From NCBI GenBank assembly GCA_035772785.1, contig JAOCPU010000017.1, positions 62,001 to 126,000 of the forward strand: DNA of 64,000 bases. The letters are read 5' to 3'. Below, in pieces: positions 50,869 to 62,300 of this stretch. Made by a program: the position numbers and the translations under genes. Source of the DNA: Phlebiopsis flavidoalba (Eukaryota > Basidiomycota > Agaricomycetes > Polyporales > Phanerochaetaceae). Positions within the stretch are counted from its first letter, which is position 1. Each line of letters begins with the position of its first letter. The notes under the pieces are model-generated. The model made no database searches, was not told the DNA's origin, and was given only the letters and a program-made list of their open reading frames with translations.

Positions 50869-53385
50869 ATGAATTTCCTGGAAAACTCGGAAGCAAAAGT
50901 ACGCCTCGCCGAAACCCCCAGCTGACGAACAGATGAAGAGCTTATAGACTTGCTTTTCCTATTTATACATTAGCCCCCCAGTCACCAAGGAACACCAAGG
51001 ACGGCACGGCGTCCTCTCTAACGTTCAATAACTCCCGTGCCCCCTCCAGGCACAGACACCGGCCGTCCCTGACGCCCAACGGGTGGGAAAAGAGGGGGCC
51101 GCCAGGGAGAACATCGCTCGGTGTACCTCTGGTATGCTTACTATCCCGCATATTCTCAGGTGCGTCTCATTCCCACCGCATGGCTCTATACTCGGCTAAG
51201 ATATAACCGCCTGCATGGACCCCACAGGACGGGACTAGCGCTGCCACGACCGGGGAAGGGTGCAAGTACCGGACGTGATCCAGAAAGCGCCTAGACAACG
51301 CCCCAGGGCAGACGCGCGAACGCAGTAACAGGGACCGAATCCGTACCGAGCCGCAAATGCGGTCCTGTTGAGTTGACCTAGACGTCGGGCTCAGAGTTTG
51401 ACGACAAGAACGAGATTCTCTGTATCATGCGACAATTGCTAGTGCGACCTCTCACGAAATCCAGAATTGGAACTATATAGGCAGACTTGTCGAGCGAATA
51501 GGTGTTTCCCCCGGATCGGAGGAACCGTAAACTGACACGCGTTCTCACGTCACCACCCCCTTGTCTCGGCGATGTGTCGCGATATGCGTCCACAAGATCC
51601 CTCCGATAACCGCATTACACCTACGGACGGGCACAAAGCGTGCACATCCGTCACGGAGGACATGGGCTAATCGACAATCCTGATAGGGCCCGGGTCGACG
51701 CTGAACAACCCATGCTTCGTATGCTCAACGATAAGTTCCGCACACAGAACTCCGCTTCGCCCGACGCCGAGATGACTGGTCATATTGCAACTTCAGCACA
51801 GCTTCAGACCAGATCGTTACACCCCGGTGCGGCACTTGTGCCCAGGAGGCGCGTTCCGTCTGAAGATTGATCTACGAAGCCCCACTCGCCATGAGTCCGC
51901 TAAAGTATCGAGCAGTTTCGACTCTCCTGAAGGTCATCAGGCCAAAGGTAGCTTTTGGGCTCTAATGCAACATTTCTTTCCCACCCAGCACTTCACCCCT
52001 ATCCTACACCTCCCCCATTCCTCCTCAAACTATTCTATCCCCCCCACACATGACCCGGTCCGGGAGCGTTAACCTCAAAACCCCCTCCTTAGCTTTTTAA
52101 GGTTATGCAAGTGCGCAAGAAGGAGTACGCAAGCGTAATTTTACCGCTTTGTAAGACCATCCGCAAAGCGAAACATCGACTTTCAAGGGCCCGGTTGAAA
52201 TCACCCACCATCCTTGCCGAGCGAACTGTGCCTCGCGCTCTCGTGAACAACCCATTCATCGTGCCCCTGGAAATTCTCCTTCCAAAACTCCAGACAAGTT
52301 GTACCTTGTATGTCATTCGCTTATGCTAACATGCTAAAATTCTAAGCGTCCTGGTATCCCTATCTAAACGCTTCCCTAGTAAATGGTGGAAGAACTGTTC
52401 TTAACCCATCTGCAGCGGGGGAGGGCAAGTTCGATGAATACCGCAGCCGATTTTACGCCGCAGAGCTTCTTTGTGGCATTTGGAGCATCTTCACGGGTTC
52501 AACGTCGTTGTACCGGTAACGTCACTACCTCACACGCTGCCAGCCATGTATTACTGACGGATCGGGCAGTGACCTGAAGCCGGAAAATATCCTGCTAGTG
52601 ATTATACTGGCCATATTGCATTTTGTGTGACTTCGGTCTCTTGCAAATTGACATGTCAGAGACAGAAAAGACGAACATAGTGCGTGTTCAGTGATTTTGA
52701 TATGCGAAATCGGGCTGACGCCTCCTAGCCTTCTGTGGTACGCCTGAGTACATCGCCCCGGGAGTTGCTCGAAAGTCAAGGGTACACGAAGAACCGTGGA
52801 TTGGTGGACTCTTGTGTACTCCTCTATGAGATGATGGTACGTCACCATCCTGACGCCATGATACTCAGATAGTTTTATTCTTGATCCAGGACTGGTCTCC
52901 ACCGTTTTTATGACGAGAATGTGAACGTCATGTACCAACGTATCCTTTCGGACCCCCTTCTCTTCCCTTCTGACATGTCGCATGACGCAAAGAGTGTCAT
53001 GACTGGCCTCCTTCAGCGGGACCCGAATCGTCGGTTAGGTACCGGTGGCGCTGAGGAAATCAAACGGCACCCGTTCTTCTCTAAGCACGTCGACTGGAAC
53101 CCTGTACGTTCTTCCATCTCCAAAATATAGAAGTTTTCTCAGTCCGTTCTTTCGCAGATTGCTTGCAAAGAAAAAATTCAACCATACCGTTCAAAGCCGA
53201 GCGTCGAGTCTGTACTAGACGTCGCTAACTTCGACGCAGAGTTTACTAGCGAGAAGCCGCAGGACTCACACGTTGACGAGACACCACTCTCGGAGACTGT
53301 GCAAGATCAGTTCCGGGGCTTCACTTACAACCCCGGCAACGAGCATCTCAGCGAGAGTATAAGCTATCCGAGCGCCATGGGTTAA
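50869..53385 (+). CDS. YPK1: AGC serine/threonine protein kinase, Ypk1/Gad8 (SGK) type
   Basis: This is a TORC2-dependent AGC kinase controlling membrane lipid homeostasis and stress signalling in fungi. Conserved pieces appear in order. The N-terminal regulatory part has EFDDKNEI and a NWNY segment (about 51390-51475). The Gly-rich loop is KGSFG-like, followed by MQVRKKE (about 51935-52130). TIRKA and LAERTV..LVNNPFIVPL run about 52160-52270, and THLQREGKFDEYRSRFYAAELL about 52400-52470. RDLKPENILL begins near 52568, CDFGL is at about 52627-52640, and MSETEKTN precedes an intron. The activation segment is FCGTPEYIAP (about 52732-52762). DENVNVMYQRILSDPLLFPS, GLLQRDPNRRLGTGGAEEIK and HPFFSKHVDWN follow. 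The C-tail carries SVLDVANFDAEFTSEKPQDS and the hydrophobic motif FRGFTYNP. The stop is TAA at 53383-53385. The start at 50869 follows the TATA box and a plausible MSWKL-like beginning after one indel. The N-terminal exons are poorly resolved. Confidence 0.88.
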
Positions 53386-56300
53386 GCATCCAGTACACCC
53401 TCATCACTTTCCAGACGTGACTTTTATGGTGTCAGAAGTCTTCGTTTTCCTTGCCAAAAAACTGTTGTTCCTCGTCGGCGTGATCTGATATCCATTCGAT
53501 CTTCTAACTGGCCGGACAAAACAAACGCCTGTTCCCCCTCACGGGCGATCACGCCCTTCTTGTATCCTCTTGATATTAGGTATCAATCGCGACTGGGGGC
53601 ACTGCCAAATTAGATTGTAAAATCAATCATGTACAAGCTCTTCAGGTTTTTATATCGCTAGCCAAGGTGGCACGATGATCGCACAAACCGTGTAGCCCTT
53701 CTCTTCTGTTTCTATTCTCGTACTTATCCACGGCTCTCCATGTATCTACAAGCAACTTCTTTGAGGGACGATATCCGGACAAAAAGGTTGTTATGCGGAT
53801 GTGCGTTGTTTTCGCAATCAGTACCGGTATCTCTTTGCGACGCGCCGTGCCGGCCGGGATTCGAACTCTCGTTCTTGGGTTTGTGTGCGCCCCCCCCCTC
53901 GATCAAATCATGACACGACGGGCAAAGTCGATGTCCAGTCGGTCGTTTGAAAACACAACCTGACACGTACGTAGTGTTTCGGGGGAACGTTACCGGAGTT
54001 GACCGCGCAGATCCGGTCAATAGGCCTCTGTCCACTTCCTCTGTGCCCCAGTGGTCGATGTGTGATCCAAACTCGGACAAGGAGCGGATTCCCAATTTGG
54101 GACGGAGCCCCGGATTTCCCGACCGAATTGTCGACTCGCCTGACAAATCATATCAGAGGCCGGACGGCGGGACGTGGAGCCCCCCGCCTTACTGCCCAGG
54201 TCTGCGCTAGAGTGCACGGCGCGGGGACTGATCATTTTGAAACGTCTCCACACCTCGATTGCGTCGCGATTGAGACTCCGGATCCTGATGGTGCTGCCAC
54301 TTGACACAATTCTGGTGCTCTAGTGGGACAGTCTAGGGCTCGTAACGTCACACGCGAGTCGTCTACTCATTCATTCAAGCTTTTCCGTAAGATGACGTGT
54401 CTATATGTTTCCACATGACCCGTGCCGGCTCCCCAGGTAAGGACGTTTGATGACAGCTCCCGCGCTTCGGCCGCCTGCACACATAACCCGTCCCAGAGGG
54501 CGCATCTGCCACCCATACCCATGGGAGGTTCAAGCCTCCTACCCTTCAGACACACCCGCTGCTAATGGATCATTCGGCGCCCGCGAAACGAGACGGAACC
54601 GTGCGCCACCGTCAGTGGACAACATTTTGGTTAGTTAAGCTTAGTGTAGGGTTGGAAAGTAAGTTGCCTCTGCGCGAGGCGAGCTCATAATTAGTAAATA
54701 AATATATCATTAAGTATGAAGTAAATATAAGCGATAAGTAAGTTGTGGGTATGAATATGCATGCTGCGCGAGTGCGAGCAATTGGCGAGTAACAGAGACA
54801 AAGAGCCAAAGGCCCGGGTAGTTTATACCAATTTATACAGTATTCTACGGTACGAGGACGTACAAAAACATAGAAATGTCTATGATATTACTATATATCA
54901 TAATACACCCCAAAAGTCAGCACAGCACACGCATATACATCTTTGCCAGAGGTAGTACATGGCGTACATCGCATGCACGGTGGTGTCACACACCCCCATT
55001 CCCAGCTATGGGAACGCACGCGGCTGATGCGCCATCACGCGCGTGTCGAGCGTCGCTCGGTCGGGGTTGCAGCGGCAACCGGACGGGGACGCTTCCTGGC
55101 GATTTCGATTCACGCGACTTTATAGACCGCAATAACACTCCTATACACCCAGTGTAGCTAGTGTGCATCAAACACTACGCCACACTGCGTCGAACACCGT
55201 TAGAACACCGCGCCATATCGCATTGAATAGCCCTTGTCGAGGGCCGTGAAGCTGGTCGAGGTGAAGGGAAAAGGATGACCTACATGACCCCTAGCTTATG
55301 GCTTGGATATATTCATGACCGGCTCACTGCTCGAGCAGAGGGCGGTGGTCAGTTTGCGATGCAGACGCGACGAGCTTCTTGCGCGCTGTCAGGGGTCCAT
55401 TCACCCCGACCGGCCTCCACGATGCTTCGCAGACCGGACGGATGAGCGTCCGGAGGGGATTTCGGACGTCCATGCTACACCCAATTAAGGATCCTCTCCT
55501 GTTCCGAGGGTGGATCACCAGACCACTGAGGTCAGTGAACTGGACAGGGCTCTGACCGTACGCACCTGGACACTACGTCGTGTCGCGTTTTTCCGAAACG
55601 CGACTGGGGACATCGGCTTTTGCCCGTAGTCTGTGTGAACAATCAGCTCGAACTCGCACACTTGCATGATCACTCGCGTGGTTCGTGCCACGTGTATCTA
55701 CGTGATTCTAACTCAACACTCGCACTCGCGATTGATTTTGCTCATCTTGTTTTCACTGGGAAATTTGGTTGGAGTGGTTTTATGAAGCTCCAAACTTAAT
55801 TACTATACATATGTCTAGCCTCACTATAATTTGGTCCAAAGCCCAAACAGAATAAAACCATTTGGTTAGCATAACCTAGGCTGAGATTAAATTGTTACTC
55901 ACCATCACACTGTGCTTTGTGATGTGAGCTGCAAGAGCATACTCTGTGAGCCGAATACGAGTGGGTCAGCGAAAGCGAGTTAATGGGTGACGAATCCCGG
56001 TTCGGCATAGATTAATACAGTGAGATAGACAAGGAAAGACATGGAAAGACATATACATGAGAAAGGATAGCGTAATGAATATTTTTATTGTGGTGGTACG
56101 GTATATATGAACATCGCAATGCCAGCTCCAGTGGCGTAAACAAAGCCGAAGGCGAGTTCGGAACGATTCTACGTGGATCGCGTGGATCAGCGTCTAACTA
56201 CGTATTTTGATGCGCCCGAGTTCCAGTTCGAGTTGCGTTTTGCGAGTCGTTATTTTTGTCCGATAAGGGCCTTCATAAACTTCGTACCTGCCCCGTCTCG

Positions 56301-56486
56301 CATCCGCAATCACAGCTGTCCAATCAACCCCGCCGCTACTCGCCGTGATGGTCACCGAGAGAGATCGAGATTACGATCCTACTGTGCGCCTAATTGGAAG
56401 ATCGCGACTAGACGCCGAGAAACACGCACTTGGCACAATTTCCTACCGGACACTCTCAAGCCTTTTCATACCTTCCTCTCCGTGAG
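53386..56486. other. Intergenic, AT-rich in the middle, no gene assigned
   Basis: The kinase 3' flank is followed by a C-run (53890-53898) and GC-rich frames without family resemblance. An AT-rich stretch (about 54640-54950) has TAAATATA-type sequence. The region 55600-56120 has scattered ACTCGC and CGAGT motifs. I found no LTRs, RNA genes or transposase. Confidence 0.4.
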
Positions 56487-59400
56487 ATGTCGAACAACCT
56501 AGGAAAACGGAAAGAGCGTGAAGGCGACGAGCCACAGGAGATAGATCAAAAGTCTCATGGGTGCGTCAACGCTTGCTTCACACCGGTAAATGAAGTTTAC
56601 CTAACAGATGATAGGTCTACGCTCTTCGTCTCGAATTTGCCATACTCGGCGACGACTACGGACCTCAAGACTCTGTTCTCTGATATTGGTCCTGTGAGGA
56701 CAGCCTTTGTGGTACTTGAACAGGGTACCGGTACCTCGAAAGGTGTTGGCTATGTCTCGTTTGCCATTCGAGAAGACGCACAACTTGCTTTTGACAAGGT
56801 GAATGAAGGCGAGGAGGGCATTACACTGGATGGCAGGAGGCTGAGAGTACAATGGGCGGGGCAATAAGGCGAGTCTCGCTGTCTGTTTGTCGTAACTACG
56901 TTTTAACTATTCACCAGCCGCACAGAGACGAAAGACAGTCGGGCGAGAGCCCGGTCAAGAAAGAATCACAGCCCGCAAAAATCCCCAGAGCGAAGGAGCC
57001 TTCCGGTCCACGAGATCCAAATGCCATTCGTACTATCGTCATCTCCGGTCTACCCTCCTCCATCGACTCAAAAGCGCTGTGGAAGAAAGTCCGCAAGTAC
57101 AACGGCGCCGAGAAGGTCGATTGGCCCGCCCAGATAAATGGTCGTGAAGATCCATCTTCCGCACATGCTCTCTTCACAACCCCCGCTGCGGCTTCAGATG
57201 CCGTCTCAAAACTTCATGCGCACGTCTTCAAGGGTGCGCTTCTGTCGGTCACACTCAAGAAGCGGCTTGAAGGCCTCGCCAAGGCTCCCAAAAAAGTTGT
57301 GAAGGATGACCCATCTTCTTCGAAAGCTTCTGAGATGAAGAAAGGTCCAGCACCCAGCCGCGCGAGCCGGCTCATCGTGCGTAACCTGCCCTTCAATGTC
57401 ACGGAACAAGATCTGCGCGCCGTGTTCTTACCGTATGGCCCCATCCACTCTGTGCACATTCCTTTGACACAGGCAGAGCCGAAAGACGAGGAGACAGGCG
57501 AAGTGCAGAAGCAGAGGGCGAAGGGGGTATGCGTTCGTATGGATGCTAAGCAAAAAGGATGCGGAGAAGGCTCTTGCGGGTGCGAATGGTGCCAAGGTTA
57601 GCGCGGGAATGGCGGATGGACTGGTGAGAGACAAGCAGAAAAAGAAGAAGCTGCGGCGAGAGGAGGCGAAGATTAAGCAGAAGGAGAAGGAGCGAAAAGC
57701 GAAGCGAAAAGCAGAAGGAGAAGAGGGCGAAAAGGAGACGAAGAAGGAGCGGAGAATGATAAGAGCGAGGAAGAGGATGAGGAGATACCGGAAGAGAGTC
57801 ATTGCGGTGGATTGGGCGCTGAGTAAAGATTTTTATAAGTGGGAAGAGGCCAAGGCGAAGATGCAGGAAGAGGAAGGCGAGGCGGATAATGATGGGGGAG
57901 GAGAAAGAGGAGGGTGATAATGACGAAGACGATGTATCAGAGCAAGCAGATGAGGGCAGCCACATTGGTCTCCATGATGGTTCCGAGGACAGTGACTCGC
58001 AACCCAGTGGAAGCGACGACGACGAGATGAGCGTGGACGAAGACGATGTTGCCAAGCCGGGAAGACCGCAGCTACCCCCTCCAGAAAGTGGAACCACGCT
58101 TGTTCGTACGCAATGTTCCGTTTGAGGCGACGGAAGACGAGCTACGTACTGTGTAAGCCATTTCGAATTATCCGTTTTTTATATTGAACTCTGCGTCCAC
58201 AGCTTCCGCGCATTTGGTCCTCTTCGGTATGCTAAAGTAGCATACGATCATGAAACTGGGCGCAGGGGTCGCGGGGTACCGGGTTCGTATGTTTCTGGAA
58301 CAAGGAGCAGCAGACAAGGTCATCGAGCAGAGTGAAATACTACGAACAGAGACCCTTGGCGCAGAGACCTCCGCTGTAGGCTTTACATTACTGACACTCA
58401 TCTGCCTCTGCCTCGGCTGACAAAGATTCATATAATAATAGCGCCAAGAAAAACCCATTCAAATTGCCTTCTCTCCTCACAGACCTGACCCCTCAGCGTC
58501 GGTGGCGCAAAATCTAGTTGCTTCACGGTCGCACTGATGGACGTAATCCCCCGCGCTGGTCACGCGAGAGGAGGCTGGTAAACTGAAGAAGGCCGGAGAG
58601 TGCGGCAACGAGAAAAGGCAGACAAGCGTAACCTCTACCTTCTTCGGGAAGGCAGTACGTCTACAATTGCCATTCAAATCGCCAACTGCTCACTTTCGTT
58701 TCGCGCAGTCAGATCATGCCAAAATACTCCTGCCGCAGATGGCCTGCCAATGGCCGAGGTCGAAAAAAAACGGGCCCAGTCGTTCGTGTGCTCGTAAGGC
58801 GCTACGACTTTCGCTCGAATCCGTCGTTATACGTTTTCGAAGACCCGTCTCAGCATACGTCAGCTTCCCTTGTTCGTCACGGAACGCATGCTGAAGCGCC
58901 TCGCCATTCATGCTGTGCGCACCTTCGAGGCCGAAGTCAAGGCGGGCTCCCGAAACGGCCTGTACCAGAAGACTGGAGCTTACAGAGCCCACCAACGAGT
59001 CGGAAGATGCACCAGCGCTATCCGACAAAAGGGTAAAGGCAAAGCACGCAACGACAAGAAGGGCCGCGTGCAATACCGGTGTCAAGCAGGCCAAGATCGT
59101 CCGTCAACAATGACTCGTGTCGACCCTGTTACCTGGGGGAACGGGGCGTAGCAAAGGCTACGCGATTTCTTTCGAGATGGAAAGGCAGCTGATGCATTGC
59201 GCGTTCTTCGATGGAGCGACGAACAACAGCCCCCGAGTGGGCAAGTTGTTCGACGAGTGGTGGAAGGAGGAGCTCGAAGACCTTGTCAAGACGGAGAAGA
59301 AGAAAAGAGAAGAAGGAGGAAGGTAGACTGGAGCGGTTTGAAGGCCCCCCCGAGCTTGAGGAGGGCACGTCAAAAACGGTGTGGCAAGGGATCGCTGATC

Positions 59401-59792
59401 GTTGAGTTCTCGATTGAAAATGTACAAGTCGTCAAAACCGGCGTACTGCACACCAGCAAGAAGAGCGTTCGGTACGATATCAGTCCACCGTGTTCAACAG
59501 AGATGACTTACATTTTGTTAGGCTCCTCGAGAGGCGAGAAAGACTAATCGTCGTCTTTCGCTACCAAATGTCAAGAAGGAGGAAGCGGACAAGGACGTGC
59601 ACCCGCACGGAAAGAAAAAAAAAAAAGCGACGTGTATCTGACTCGTCGCAAAGCCCTCGGCCAAATCTGAAAAGTTCGGAAAGAGTGACAACCAAAAATC
59701 GGCTCTTTCTGATCGGTTACGGAAACGAAGAGAGAGAAAAGCGAAGACAGCAAGACCCTAAACGGGTACCCTCAGTGAAAGGCTTGGAGTAG
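56487..59792 (+). CDS. NOP4: Nop4/RBM28-type nucleolar RNA-binding protein, four RRMs
   Basis: This is a nucleolar protein needed for 27S pre-rRNA processing and 60S subunit assembly. The ATG at 56487 starts MSNNLGKRKEREGDEPQEID. RRM1 has RNP2 TLFVSNLPYSA and RNP1 SKGVGYVSF (about 56620-56770). RRM2 has TIVISGLPSSIDSKALWKKV (about 57034). RRM3 has LIVRNLPFNVTEQDLRAVFL (about 57370) and KGYAFVWM after removing one G from the five-G run at 57523-57527. A Lys/Arg/Glu-rich linker (about 57630-57800) and an acidic stretch (DNDEDDVSEQADEG to EDDV, about 57917-58050) precede RRM4. RRM4 has LFVRNVPFEATEDELRTV and AFGPLRYAKVAYDHETGR (about 58090-58270). The C-terminal part is KKNPFKLPSLL, KRNLYLLREG, RMLKRLAIHAVRTFEAEVK, DPVTWG, SKGYAISFEMERHADALRVL and KLFDEWWKEELEDLVK, then a basic tail ending at TAG 59790-59792. 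Confidence 0.92.
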
Positions 59793-60706
59793 TGGAGTCT
59801 TCGCGGGCCGCCTTTTGACAATTCTGTGATACACTTTGAATATCATTCTTGTGCGACCGGTAGAAAAGGCACTATACTGATCCGTGCTCTTACCACATTG
59901 CCTCAGTTATCTCGTTTTCACGCTCCCCATGGGCGGAACGTCTATGACGTCACGTATACATAACCCGGGCCTTGCGGGCGCTCACATCAAGCCCCAAAGA
60001 CGTCGTACGAAATGTCGCGCACTCCTGCCAGAAGATACGGACTTTCGTCGGCTCACACTTGCACGGACTCCCGCATGTATCTATGGGGAAACCGCCCGTG
60101 TTGTCACTCCTACTGGCCCTATTATTTTTTTGCGACGGGTTTGGAAGAGAACACTTTAGAGCTGTCCATTTTTCCCAACCACCCGAATTTTCGTAACACC
60201 CGTAGAATCGGCGGGTTTTCTATGATGCGAATTTGCGGCCGACGGATGGACGAATCGCCCCACGCGAACGCGGGTATGGAGAACGGGCCTCTCACGGCCG
60301 TGGCACCCCGTGCCGCCGGAGTTATCAATATCAGGACATGGCCGCTGTATTCCGCCATGATATCAATGAATACCCTGATTCTCCCCATCTCACTAACGGC
60401 TATCAGCAAACTAACGATTAGCTAATTGTTACAGATTCGCTGTGTAGATGCTGGAACGAGGGGTCCAAGATGTCGCGTTGCAGCCGACGCATAACAACAT
60501 GAGGGGCGCACCATCCGCGGTGGTGTGCTTTCACACCTTCGCTATCCTCCTGACACACGACCGTATTGTCCTCACGCTTTCGCAGGCGGCATCTCGACCT
60601 AGTGGGACTCTCTATCACACTCACTCAAGTGAGCACGGATCACCGACCCCTCCAGCCCTGTTCTCTGTGTGAAAACGTTAACAGTAGCCTGCAAGAGAGC
60701 TAACGG
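59793..60706. other. Intergenic, no gene seen
   Basis: This lies between NOP4 and the aldo/keto reductase. Frames near 59970-60425 are open on both strands but match nothing known. The real start of the downstream reductase may lie in the last 100 bases. Confidence 0.45.
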
Positions 60707-61987
60707 ATGTGGACATACAATTAGGTTTACCCCCAAAATAACCCTCCATCGCCTTTGGCACCTGGACACTTTGTGCAATGGTCAGCCTGCTACGGATCAC
60801 GTCGGACCAGGCTCTCGACACCGGTCTTTTTGATCACATTGACTAGTATGTCCGTTGAGCAGACTTGAAATATGTGCGCTAATACCTAAACCATTGCGAG
60901 ACACTGCTCAGGCGACAGGAACGAAAAGAGACTGGCAGCGCCCTGCAAAACAGCGGCCTCGCCCGAGATGATGTGTCTACATTACGACTAAGTTCTCTGG
61001 CCGGACGGTCTTGATATAGACACGTCGATTCACAACAGCGTAAAATACGTGAGAATGCTCAATCCTATTGATAGTGCACACGGTGTCTTACATGCCCTTC
61101 ATAGCTTGGTGTGAAGTACGTAGATTTATATCTCGTCCAACAAGCACCACCCGCGTCTCGCTGTGCCGGACATCCCAACGGCCTGGAAGCAGATGGAAAA
61201 GGTGAAGTCAGACGGCCTGACGAAGAGTATCGTAGTGAGCAACTTTGAGATACCCGACCTCGAGTCGAGGACGCTGCTCGCGCCTCGGGGCGAAGGTCAA
61301 GCCCGTCACGCAATAACCAACCAAATCCTCTAAGCTCCATCCCTACGTCTGGATGAAAAGCAGGCACCGGGTTGCTGGATTATTGCAAGAGCAATGATAT
61401 TGTTGTCGAAGCATACAGCGCACTCATGTACGTTTTCGTGCGTCCGATGTCTTGCCCCGCCCTCACGATGCCCTGATATGCAGTGACCTCTTACTCGTTA
61501 CCCTGGAGGCCCCGTGGACAAAGACTTCTACTAAAATTGCGAAACGACTGGACGCGAAACCGGAGCAGTGTTTCTCTCTGGCTTGGGCAAGTCCAAGGGC
61601 GTTGTTTGTGGTCACGTATGTCTATGTATATCATATGTGTTTTGTTTTTATCGTCTAAGGGCCATGATTATTTAGCTCCAGTACACTAAAAAAGAAAGGC
61701 TCGAAGGCTACGACTTGAAGCGGGAGTACGCTTGAGTGAGTGTTACTGCTATGTCAACCACCGTGAGTGTGGGGAAACCAAGCTGACCTGTTCTTGGCAC
61801 CAGAATTGACTGATGATGATATTGCTGCTGAATTGAGGGCGGCTGCTGGCGCGCTCACGTGGGTGCGAAACGCAACATGGCTCGCACATTCATTAAGCGG
61901 TCCATTGGTCTCCGTGCTCTTGTCGGCTCCACCCTTGCTCTCGGCGTATGCAGCTACACGATGGGCATCGACGTCCTCTATAGATAG
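60707..61987 (+). CDS. Aldo/keto reductase with hydrophobic C-terminal extension
   Basis: This is an NADPH-dependent (alpha/beta)8-barrel carbonyl reductase. Ordered matches are IAFGTWTLCNGQPATDHV and LDTG..DHIDTA (about 60750-60845), NEQETGSALQNSGLARDDV-like sequence (about 60905-60980, the region of the catalytic Tyr) and GLDIDTSIHNS. KYVDLYLVQQAPP (about 61114-61150) supplies the Lys-strand region, and IPTAWKQMEKVKSDGLTKSI and VSNFEIPDLE follow (about 61165-61262). Then come NQIL..LHPYVW, GLLDYCKSNDIVVEAYSALI, KIAKRLDAKPEQ (about 61535), YTKKERLEGY and ELTDDDIAAE (about 61805-61835). The usual AKR end is followed by KRNMARTFIKRSIGLRALVG, then STLALGVCSYTMGIDVLYR before TAG at 61985-61987. 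That tail is a basic stretch plus one likely membrane helix. The start is uncertain because the first exon is short; 60707 is a provisional ATG. Substrate is unknown. Confidence 0.82.
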
Positions 61988-62300
61988 TTTCTTAAAAACC
62001 CTCGGGTCCGCCCCGTTGGGAGCTCTGGATCAACGCCGCTCTCACGCACTGTTGTACAAATATATTATATGCCACTTGGCCGTATGCATTCATTTAGGCG
62101 CTGATGATGTGTTGTGCGTGTTTGGCAAGAACTACAGCGGATAGGTATTAACCTACAATGAAAAAGGCAAGCCCAGAGAACAACCACAGCAAACGAAAGG
62201 GACGGGGATGGGGAGTGAGCGATGAGATGGAACAGAAAGAGACTAGTGTGCATATGATATTTAGATATGGAGGTCCGTCGTAAATGTGTTCATTAAGCGT
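61988..62300. other. Convergent 3' flank between aldo/keto reductase and GLE1
   Basis: Both neighbouring genes end here. Only short frames and AT-rich 3' UTR-like sequence are seen (TATATTATATG near 62060). Confidence 0.5.

Noticed and set aside
53830..53935. Possible second tRNA on the minus strand (TTCGAATCCC-like B box)
   Set aside because: The bases flanking the T loop do not pair (GAGAG against CCCGG), and no matching 5' acceptor strand is present. At most it is a B-box-like sequence.
57428..58097. Minus-strand frames rich in Leu, Phe and Ser opposite NOP4
   Set aside because: They are shadows of the Lys/Glu-rich linker and acidic stretch of NOP4, which has strong plus-strand RRM evidence.
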